A stretch of 64,000 bases of DNA, from positions 7,627,155 through 7,691,154 of the forward strand of contig NC_135563.1 in the NCBI RefSeq assembly GCF_964340395.1, given 5' to 3'. The first letter of the stretch is position 1. Each line of letters begins with the position of its first letter. This document shows, piece by piece, positions 1 to 10,600 of this stretch. Both the position numbers and the translations under genes were made by a program. The notes below the pieces were generated by a model. It saw only the letters and a list, made by a program, of their open reading frames with translations, did not search any database and was not told the origin of the DNA. The stretch is from Glandiceps talaboti (lineage: Eukaryota > Hemichordata > Enteropneusta > Spengelidae).

Positions 1-444
1 ATGAACACAGGCACACGTCATTTCTTATCTATATGAAATAACATAGCGCTCTTGAATGTAAAATTTCATGTTTGTTTCAATCAGCCCCTTTTAATACGTT
101 TGTAAAATGTAAAATGTGTGTTTCATAGGTCGGGTTAATTACCCTTCAAAATGGAGAATAATTCTCAAATACTACCCACACACACATTTGTCATTTATTA
201 AATGTCCGTAAATATACTGTTAAACGTTTTACTGGTACTCGAGTAGAGAGTGGTGAGAGAGATGAGGGATATAGAAATGTATCATGTTGTCAAAAATGGG
301 GTTAATCATCCATTGGGGTTTACAATGTTATTATTTACTTAAAACGTGGTATTTCATCTGAAGGGTAGAAAACATTATTTAATTATCCCTTCAATCAATT
401 GATATCTTTTGGTTTTATTTAACCTGTCCGCCCCGCCCCCCCCG
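1..444. other. no gene seen
   Basis: AT-rich sequence with stops in all frames. I see no splice-flanked open frame and no recognisable element before the microsatellite that follows. Confidence 0.5.
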
Positions 445-596
445 CGTGTGTGTGTATGTATGTATGTATGTATGTATGTATGTATGTATGTATGTATGTA
501 TGTATACATGCATGCATGCATGTATGTATGTATGTATGTATGTATGTATGTATGTATGTATGTATGTATGTATGCGTCTCTGTCTGTCTGTCTGTC
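445..596. repeat. (ATGT)n / (TCTG)n microsatellite
   Basis: GTGTGT passes into a long run of ATGT tetramers, broken by a short GCAT-rich patch, and ends in TCTG tetramers. Open frames across it are products of the repeat and are not genes. Confidence 0.95.
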
Positions 597-1259
597 TTTC
601 AATATTTTCTCTAAATTCACTGGTTCTAATGAAATGAAAAATTCAGCCAAAATAATTTTCGCTGAAATTGCTTAAGGTTACTAGTAGTTGATTGAAATTT
701 TCCCATACCAATCGGTTTATTTTGCATAATTAATATAGATGATTAAATTAATATATAATGGGTATAGTTTGAGGCCGGGTCTATTTACTGCATTTAATTT
801 TTTACTGCATATAAACTGGGATATCTGTAATTGTTATTTTTTTTTACTTCAAACATGTCTCAAAAGTGTTTCCTGGTACTAACTGTCATGAAGCAATAGC
901 TCTTCTTTCGGTAACATGACCCTGGGCATATCAAAACTTGGTGATTTGGTTTCATAAAAAATGACGTACCAGCCGGAAGTACTTTGAAATTAGCATATTC
1001 TCTTTCTATATAAATCTGCTCCAAGAGATACCTTGCTTATGTAGAAGAGACGAACGGATACAACGCCTGTGACGTCAGACGGTAAGTAACTTCTAAATTT
1101 ATACGAAAAACGATATTTCATTTCGTAAATCTCAAACGACAGCACGAAACGACTCGACGTCAGTTTGTTATGACTCAAACTGATAGACTGACCCTGGGAG
1201 ACAAACTCTCTGTAAATTATACCTAATGTCTTTATCGAAAGACAAAATAAGTATGCTAT
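597..1259. other. no gene seen
   Basis: AT-rich intergenic sequence without a supported exon. The minus-strand frame that overlaps it at about 990-1313 has no family resemblance and runs into the minisatellite, so I do not call it. Confidence 0.4.
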
Positions 1260-1425
1260 TGGCTCAATAAAAATCTTGCCAAAAACTGCTACATTTATCA
1301 CCCGGCTCAACATATATCTGACGAAAACTGCTACATTTTATCGCCTGGCTCAGCAAAAATCTAACCAAAACTGCTACATTTTATAGTCTGGCTTAACAAT
1401 AACCATACTAAAAGTGCTACATTTA
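1260..1425 (+). repeat. 43-bp minisatellite, copy 1
   Basis: Four diverged units start with TGGCT or CGGCT at 1260, 1303, 1346 and 1389, exactly 43 bp apart. Each carries a core resembling AAAAATCT.ACC.A followed by TGCTACATTTTAT. The same family recurs at 57692-57957. Confidence 0.85.
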
Positions 1426-1671
1426 CATGTTGAAAACCTAAACACTGAAATTATTAATGATCAGAAAACCAAGAGGATCTTTTTCCCCAAAAAAATGCTC
1501 AGAAAGGTATAGAAATACCATACATATTAACTTGTTATGATAACATATGGTTAGATAGAGAAATGATATTGGTTTTCGCCGTTTGAAATTCAACCATTGT
1601 ACTCACCCACGCACAGCGTTTTATGGGTTTTGGACTGTAAGCTACTATTAGCTGAAACCAATTTTTTGTTA

Positions 1672-1905
1672 AATGAAAAGTCAGAATAGCTCCGCTGCTT
1701 CTTTGTTCTATTTTTGTTCTACTGTTAAGCTCTTCCACTATGCAGTTTTGTTTTAGCAATATTATAAAGTGGTTAGTGGTTTCATATGATGACTCACACA
1801 CTATAGAACACATTTCACACAGAAAGTTCGTGAAATATTGCACTTTTATATTATAGTCACCATTTAAAATTTTTTTTACCACAAATTTGAATTTCATCAA
1901 CTGTC
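1672..1905 (-). repeat. dispersed repeat, copy A
   Basis: The reverse complement of this segment matches 43685-43912 across a block that includes AGCGGAGCTATTCTGAC, AACCACTAACCACTTTAT and ACAAAACTGCATAGT. I cannot classify the family. It is moderately diverged and has small indels. Confidence 0.75.
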
Positions 1906-3270
1906 CACGTTACAATGTCAACCTTCAGGCTACATGGAATCATAGACTGTCTATGATTGAATACATGATCATGATCACACCATACGACCAATAATACTGT
2001 GACATTTTGATTCAAATTAAATAAACAGTCGGAACAGTGTTGCAACTCAGCCTCCCAAACTTCGTTCGAGATCTTTTAGAAGAACAGTTTTCGAGGATTT
2101 CAATTAACGATGTCGTCAACCTACACAGGCTGCAATAATTATAGCGTCAGACTGTTGTGATTTTGAGGGTATTTCTTCTGTTTTTTTACCATTCGATGTT
2201 TAACTGGAAGCAAACGCTACCGAGTCAGATCTGAATCGCAAAGTTTGGTGTTTTTTTCTGCTAAATTACGCCTTACCTATCAAAAAATCGGACATTTCCT
2301 AACTTCACCATTAATTATGGAGCCGTCAAGATCCAAGAAATGTTCAGAGGTATCCCAATCCCGTCAAAATCGGCAATAGCAGTAACGCATGCAACATTTT
2401 GAAACGGGCAGTACGTACGCTGACATGAGCTCATAGTTTTATCGAGGTCCGAATTGGCAATATAATTCGACGATCAACTTGAAGCCGATACACTCTCCAA
2501 AATCACTAGTATGTTCACTATTGGTGCTATTGTAGGACTCTACACCTTACTACATAAAAAGTCAAATCAATCTATCGAACATGGTAAAGTCGTCATTCAT
2601 AGAAGATTCATCACTCTCAGACAAATCCTGGTATGAAATTCAGAATTACTACTGTGCGTCATTGCTTACTATACTAACTGACATGAAACGGTACCCTCTA
2701 TGATGTCATAATCCCCTATAAAGGGAGAACAATAGGCAATATAACTGTAAATTCATGGCTGCTCTGGTCGGCTGCTGATCGCCAGTTTTAACTTTTTTTC
2801 TTACTTATCGTCTAATTTTGATTATTTAGCTTGATTTAGTTAAGAGACATGTAATTAAGGTACATTTTTCAAGGTTGTGGTATGGGGCATTGTGAATCAC
2901 TTCTAATGTCACCCTCATATAGCCTCTCGACTAGGTCGACCATATTTGATTTTAATACTTCAGACAATGACATAATTAATATCAGAATTCGAATTCTATG
3001 TTTATTCCGCTCGTTCGTTTACCATAATAAAGATAACAAAGAGAGGACACAGACAAAATTTCGAATTTTCATTGTCCGTTTATCTTGTCAGTAAATAAAC
3101 AGACTTGGAATTTAGCTGCTGTGTTAAGTTTTTCTCCAATCCAGAACGTACACGAAAACTCGGGTTATTGTTTTCGCACTCGAAATTCAATATTTCATTC
3201 TTCATATTCTTCACCCGTGAGTCAATAATGCCCTGAATAAGAGAAATATTATCCTCTTACTCATCTACAG
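1906..3270. other. upstream region of gene 1
   Basis: No coding exon is seen. A TATAAA lies at 2717-2722 and could be a core promoter for gene 1. The coding exon at 3271 begins after a polypyrimidine tract and CTACAG, so a non-coding first exon should lie somewhere in this region. I could not identify its donor with confidence. Confidence 0.35.
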
Positions 3271-3363
3271 ATAAAACCGTACATCAAAGTACAACTATGC
3301 GACTACCAATATCTTTGTTAGTTGCAATTGTTTTACTAATAGGACATGTTGAAGCCAAATGTG
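3271..3363 (+). CDS. gene 1 exon: 5' UTR end and signal peptide
   Basis: The acceptor CTACAG ends at 3270 and the donor GTAAGT starts at 3364. The ATG at 3297 opens 22 codons: MRLP, a hydrophobic core (SLLVAIVLLIG), then HVEAKC. This is a classical signal peptide, likely cut after Ala. The matching exon of gene 2 (23169-23255) has the same layout and the same 5' UTR start, ATAAAACC. The Cys after the cleavage site is absent from gene 2. Confidence 0.85.
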
Positions 3364-6013
3364 GTAAGTAGACTTCATTACCAACCAACATACGGGTACT
3401 TTGCAGCTATACCATTTACTCGATACGATTTTTTGATTTTTAGAGACTACATCAGCAGTTACCAGTAAGAACGAAATATATTCATACAATTTCAAGTGAA
3501 GAACACCAATTAGTATTACAATAGCTGCTGTCGCCAGTACTTAAAGTGTAACAAAACTTGATTTCTTTGATAGAACCGGAGACCCACCGATTAAGAGGAG
3601 TTCGGCCTCATCGAGATATTTGCATTAGAAATGTTTGGAGCCGTGGAAAAAGAAATAATCAAGTCCATGGACAATATCATATAGATTAAGACTCGAATTA
3701 CACAGTAACAACAATAAATAATTATCAAAAGTCAATCAGTAAATTTCCATTGTCTCGTCATTCTAATACTGAAGATGAATTTCTGGATTGTCGTGATTTT
3801 TCAAAGAAAATAACCGAAGTATTTAACGTTCTTGTCAAAACAACAAAACAGATACTGACAGCATCACTAATTTTATTATTTTATATTAGTACGACGTACT
3901 TTATCTAAGGTCAAATGTTACAGATGCATGATGTGTTTAGCTATGTCGAGTGTACAATGGGGCAAAACAACATAACACATTCATATATATAGTTCTCTAT
4001 ACATTGATTCATTTCAGACACGCAATCTCAAAATGCTGTCGAGTTTTCAAGTACTAATACTGATGTAGCTGTAGAAACAGACGTACCTCAATTATCAGCA
4101 CTCACTGCATGTACCTGGACAAAAAGTGCAGTGGCTCAAGTCGGCACATTGGTTTCCTACAGTGTTCCTGGTGCTGATAATGAATTCATAATGTACGACA
4201 CTTCAGGATTAGACATGTATGTCAAGAAATCCAAAAAAGAAACTTCATTGAATATCAATGATGGTGAATGGCATCTGGTCTGTGGTACATGGGCTTCAAG
4301 TGGTGGAAGCTGGGCAATTTATGACAATGGTATCATCTATGCTGGTGGTACAGGTTTGAAGACTGGTAGTACAATTACAGCTGGTGGCTCTTTAGTTGTT
4401 GGACAGGAACAGGATTCAATGAGAGGTGGTTACGCTGCCAATCAAGCTTTTACAGGAACAATGGGATACTTCAGTATGTGGTCAAGGGCTCTCAGTGCTG
4501 ATGAAATTGCTGAAGTTGACTGTTCTAGTGGTGGTGATGTCTTCACGTGGTCTATAAGTGGTCTTGACGTACGAGGAGACGTAGATCTTGTGTGTAGTGA
4601 TGTCTGTGGTATGTCATTTATTTATTTATTTGAGATGTCTACAGGATTACCCCATTTACAGACACTCTGAAATTGGAAAGACTAAAATACATACAATATT
4701 TACAAAAATAGTAAAAATAGTAATAAAATAAATTAAAAGAAGATAAAAATTACCGAAATTGCGTTAAGTTCACACATCAACTATTTTATTTAGGACATCT
4801 TTTCTAAAAGTACTGAGACTTGAAAATATGTCACTGTTTTGCAAGGTGTTGATAAAATTGAAGGTCCTAGGTAAAAATGAGTTTCCTTTGAGTAGAATTT
4901 CACAATGCTTGTCTTCTTTCCTTGTAACAGACTGTATATCCCTCTCCAAGACTAACTACGAACCTCTTCTTTCAATTTCTTAGATTAATAGATCAATCTA
5001 AAATGTGATATCTTGTTTATGAACTCAAATCTAAAAAATGAACGATATCCACAAAACCCAAACTTGTTTAACTTTAACGTTGATATGATTTGGCTCACAC
5101 TAATCACGGGAGATTTTGTAGTCGGAGATAGGAGAATATGAAACTTGATTTGTTTAGCCATGTACAAACACAATGGATATCGAAATAGATAGTGCGAGAG
5201 ACATGGATTGCTTAGAAGATTGCTACATTTCTTTGTGTTTTCAGAACCAAAACCTGCTTCATGTGAAAATGCTGTCGAATTTTCAAGTACGACTACTGAT
5301 GTAGCTGTGGAAATAGACGTACCTCAACTATCAGCACTCACTGCGTGTACCTGGACAAAAAGTGCAGTGGCTCAAGTCGGCACATTGGTGTCCTACGTTG
5401 TACCAGGTGGTGATAATGAGTTCATATTGTACGACACTTCTGGATTAAACATGTTTGTCAAGAAATCCAAAAAAGAAACTTCATTGAATATCAATGATGG
5501 TGAATGGCATCTGGTCTGTGGTACATGGGCTTCAAGTGATGGAAGCTGGGCAATTTATGACAATGGTATCCTCTATGCTGGTGGTACAGGTTTGAAGACT
5601 GGTAGTACAATTACAGCTGGTGGCTCTTTAGTTGTTGGACAGGAACAGGATTCAATGAGAGGTGGTTATGCTGCCAACCAAGCTTTCACAGGAACAATGG
5701 CATACTTCAGTATGTGGTCAAGGGCTCTCAGTGCTGATGAAATTGCTGAAGTTGACTGTTCTAGTGGTGGTGATGTCTTCACGTGGTCCATAAGTGGTCT
5801 TGACTTACGAGGAGACGTAGATCTTGTGTGCAGTGATGTCTGTGGTATGTAAATAATTGTCACTGAAGAGATATAACAATGATCAGTCTACATTGACAGA
5901 GATATTGACATGCTATATTTTAATAATCTGTATCAATGGTAAACCAACAACCTTATTGCAGAAAACGACCTTTCCTCCCGGTAATTAGTAAGCAATTCAT
6001 ATATAACTATGTT

Positions 6014-6083
<70 letters not shown>

Positions 6084-6096
6084 CCAATCAATCAAC

Positions 6097-6130
<34 letters not shown>

Positions 6131-6303
6131 CCCAAACACCCACCCACCCACTCACCCACCCACCCACCCACTCTCACTCACTCACTCACTCACTCACTCA
6201 CACTCACTCACTCACTCACTCACTCACTCACTCACTCAATCAATCTGTATGACTGTCTGTGTGTCTGTCTGTCTGTCTTTCTGCCTGCCTGCCTGCCTGT
6301 CTA

Positions 6304-6346
<43 letters not shown>

Positions 6347-7619
6347 GACTGTATGTATGTTTGTCTGTCTGTCGTGCGCCCGCCCGCCCGTCTTTCCATT
6401 GTTAGTAATAGAAATAGTAGTAATCATTAATCGTTCGATTTATTGCATATACCTCTTGTTCACTTTTCCCCTACATTTTGGTTTCCAGAATGCGCATTTC
6501 CAGACGACCTAGTGAATGTTGCAGTAGGTAAACCTGCCTCTCAAAGTTCAGGGAATAAAAAAAAAGGTGCAGAGAAGGCAGTCGATGGGAATAAGGACAG
6601 TGATCTGAAGAAAGGAAAATCTTGTACCGCAACAAAGAAAGAATTCCAACCTTGGTGGAAGGTTGACCTTGGTCAGTCTTACGATGTTTACAAGGTTGTG
6701 ATCACTAATAGACAGGACTGCTGTGGTAAGTCTCATAGATTCCAGTGATACAACTATACCAAAACCCCGTAGATATATTTTCAATATATTTTCATACTTA
6801 ATGGGTAATTTGGATTTAGTTTTAATTCAATTCCTGTATAAGGGAGTCGTCAGTAATTACGTTAGCGTTACAAAAATATTATGCTCCCCGCCTCCGTCAT
6901 GCTAAAAAGTGACCATCTCACAATTTCCTTTCTCTAAAACATGATCCTTCAAAAACATGGTTTAAGCGCTGTCAATGGTTTAAAACCGTTGCCACCACAT
7001 TGAAAGTTTATAGATATTGGTTATTTCTCAACTACTACCAATTTGACGGAGTGAATTTGTGTGAAATTGGCACTATATTAACCAATACCTTTGTTTGGAT
7101 CTCATTCCTTTGGCTGAAATTAATATAAGGCTAGAACATTAACTTCAAACCACTAGATGGGCACACTACCAAAATTGCCAGGACCGACCAAGGTCAATAT
7201 GTCCACAACATTATCCCTAATATCTTACCCGACCGTTCCCGCTTAACTCCTATGGGACCCACTGAGTAAATTCCCTCCTCACATCATACCTGACAACTAA
7301 TTAGTATCAATAAATGGGTGTTAGAGGTGATTAGATTTACATGGTTTGATATTACAGTACCTAACACTAACCCCAACCTTGCTACTAACTGACGTGGCCG
7401 CAGTGGGATGCCAAATACCCCACAAAAATGCAAAAATTAGCCAATATAATGAGTCAAAGTAAAATGTGACCCTCCCCTTATCTCATGCCTAAAATATTGC
7501 CCTACCCCGAGAACTGAGTTGTAAAACGTGACCCCCTAATTCTCCCGGCCTTCCAATTGTAATTACTGAAAGCTCCCTAAAGGGGAGGTAATAAAGTGAA
7601 GTGACGGTATGTGTGTGTG

Positions 7620-7668
<49 letters not shown>

Positions 7669-10600
7669 ATGTACGTACGTACGCGTGTATGCGTGCATGC
7701 ATGCATGCATGTATGCATGTATGTACAGGTTTTTGTGTTACTCCTCGCATTGCTGCCTGCATCACTGCCCGTTGGCATGCATACATTGGGCCATGTACAT
7801 CAGGGGACAGTTGAACACGGTCTACATTCAGAGAGTGTGTCCTCTCGTTTGATTTTGATGAAATTGAAGCTCAGACAGTTGAAATCTCCTTATGAAAGAG
7901 ACGCTATAATCCAAAATGTTTGTGATTAAATTGGTGTAAGAAATGACCAAGTTTTGTGTCATAGAATCGGTGTCAACTTGTTCAATGATGAGAAGCATTC
8001 TGATCCTTATAAAATACAAGTTGATCTTACTTTAGTTCATTCTTTTGGATATCAAATGACCTCTTGTCTTTTACTTTTTCTCCTGCCTATACTTCTATTT
8101 CTAGTAGTCGTAATACTTCCTTCCACTGTCTTTACACTGTTCGATTTTGTTAATTATTTCCTATTTTCATATAGTAGCACGAGAAGCAGTGGAAATATAT
8201 GCACTGTTAAAAGTGAAAATGACAATATGTTGATAGCTTTACAATTACTCTGCTTTGCTATTGGTCTCTTCAATTCTTACTACTTGATTTCTTCACCTTT
8301 TGACTTTCAATCTTCAGTCTTTTCTCTCTTTTGTACTCGGTATTTGCATATTTCCAATTTAAGATCATGGAGTGAGGTATATTTTATCAGTTTGTCAGTG
8401 TTAGATTGTCTTGTAGCCAGGTCATATTCCTTATTTCTGCCAAAAGGTATACAAAGTCTCTCTACATATGATCATGAAATATCATGCAATAGAAAACTCA
8501 ACTACAGGTGTGACGTTGCCAGTTTGATGCAATGGCAAGATAGAGTGCAAAAGAAAGTTGTACGGTTGTCTACTTGTGTTCTCCCACATTCACCTATGTC
8601 AAATTGTACAGCTGATAATTTCTGTAGACGGTTATCTAACATCCGTAAACAGATTATGTGTCTGACTGCAAAGAAACCTTGCTGTAGGAAGCTTTTATTT
8701 CATCAAAGAAACACTAGAGTCAGTGATTTGTATAACACTGTACTGGTAAGGTTTAAACAATGGCAGACAGAGTCTGTCAGCCACAACATATCAGATGCAG
8801 GTACTCTTTGTCATGAATATTTTGATGTGCTGTGCACATATGTTCTAATGTTGTATATGACTTCAGTCTTTCTAGTTCATGAAGCAAACAGTCAACAAAA
8901 TAATTGTCATGATGCTAACACTGGGCTGTACAGTTTTTCACAATGTCAGGTCAAGTCTGTCAACCAAGAAATACTAGTATCACATTCAAACAATGTATGT
9001 GATGATTACTTTGATGTGTTGTGCACTTACATGCTCTCAGTGTATGTGACTTCTATTGTCCTAGCCTATAAAACAAACTTTCCCTGTGAATACCAATTTC
9101 TCCTTATTCTACCTGACCACTCTGTTCTCATCTATGAATCTCCTTCACCTGCTATATCTTCTTCTGATCTTACCAACTTTGTTTTAGAAAAAGTGGGCAT
9201 TCCTAGTAGTGCATACAAGTTGATTTATGATGGTAAACCATTTCTGTCTGGGACAACAATTGATCACAAGGTTCACTCAACTCTGTCCATTAACATGACT
9301 GGGTATGGTGGTGGCAAGAAGTCATCTGATTTGGTACATCCAGATAAATCATGTGGTCCATGTATTGTATGTGGCTGTTACTCGAAAACAAGGTATTACC
9401 ATTTGTGTCGCAGAGAAAATGACAGTTTGGTTCAGTATGTTTTGTCAAATTTCAGAACAAAATCCAATGAGCGTCTGTCCAAAACTGATTGCATGTGTAG
9501 CAGTTGTGACAGAAAGATGACTCGTAGTTTCAAGTTACCCACTGACCAAAGTCAACCCAAGCGAACAAAATTAAGCCATTGTACATTAAGCAAGTACAAT
9601 TTGTGTTCAGCTAAGGCAGATCATGATGCCTCCACTATTGCAACATATGACCAATTGTTTGAACATCTTCAAATTGCTGCTACATTTGAAGGTCTGCCAC
9701 AAAGTATGCCTTTGTGTCACCAACACTACTGTGAAATTTATAACTTTGTAAAGGGCAATGTTTATCGTCCGTGTGCAGTTTGCACACAAACAATGTCACC
9801 AAAACAACAGAAATACAACATAAGTGATCTGGAGTTAATGTTGAAATATGTTCATCACATTAAACTAGATGTTGAAGGTCTTACTAATGAAAGTCTCATT
9901 TGTGGCTCCTGTAATACAGCTTTTTCAAAGTTTGTTCGTTCAGAATTTGAAGTTAGCAGGGTCAAGGCAGCTTCTAAAGAATACATGAGATCTCTATGTG
10001 ATAGTTACAGGAATGTCACTTGTAGTGATATTAATTCCATTGAGGAGCATGCCGTAGCCCGTGCAATTTTATTTGTATGCAGAGAATTTGAAGAGGATAG
10101 GGCAATTTTTCTTTCTTCTGTGTACGGTATTTACTTAAAAGAACTTAAAAAAAACATTGAAAAATATGAAAGGTCAGATACCTTAGATTTGTTGAAAAAA
10201 AATAAGAGATGGCTGATGGTGAAACTCCAGAGTGTATTTGGTGATTGTTTGATTTCCTATTCTAACCCCATGTACAAAAAGCTTGGGACTTTGCTAAGGA
10301 GATGTGGGTCATCTCTTGAAGACTGTTTTCTTTTCACTCTCTATGCTGCCAACAATAAAGTTGATAGTTTAGAAAAGGAAATTCTTTCTCTAAATGTACT
10401 TAAGAATTCTTTGATTGCTTCTATGCCAAGTCATGATATTACCTCATATCTACGTATTGGTTGTGAATATCTTAAATCTAAAATTATTAAAATGGCACAG
10501 AACTTGATGAAAAAACAACAAAAAGATGAGTTTGACATTACTTCAATTAATTTCAAAGACTTTATTACACACAACATTGACCCCTACCTCTGGAATTTTG

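Noticed and set aside
1535-2045. Minus-strand frames near 1.5-2.0 kb
   Set aside because: They overlap the dispersed repeat shared with 43.7 kb and have no protein-family resemblance.
6008-6375. Long open frames rich in Asn-Gln-Ser-Ile, His-Ser-Leu-Thr and Cys-Leu-Ser
   Set aside because: They are translations of tetranucleotide microsatellites, whose period of 4 gives the same peptide in every frame. There is no start, splice or family signal.
7954-9080. Membrane-protein interpretation of the hydrophobic N-terminal part of transposon ORF1
   Set aside because: The stretch has no ATG at its open end and no clear domain. It may be untranslated leader that happens to be open, so I do not assign membrane topology.
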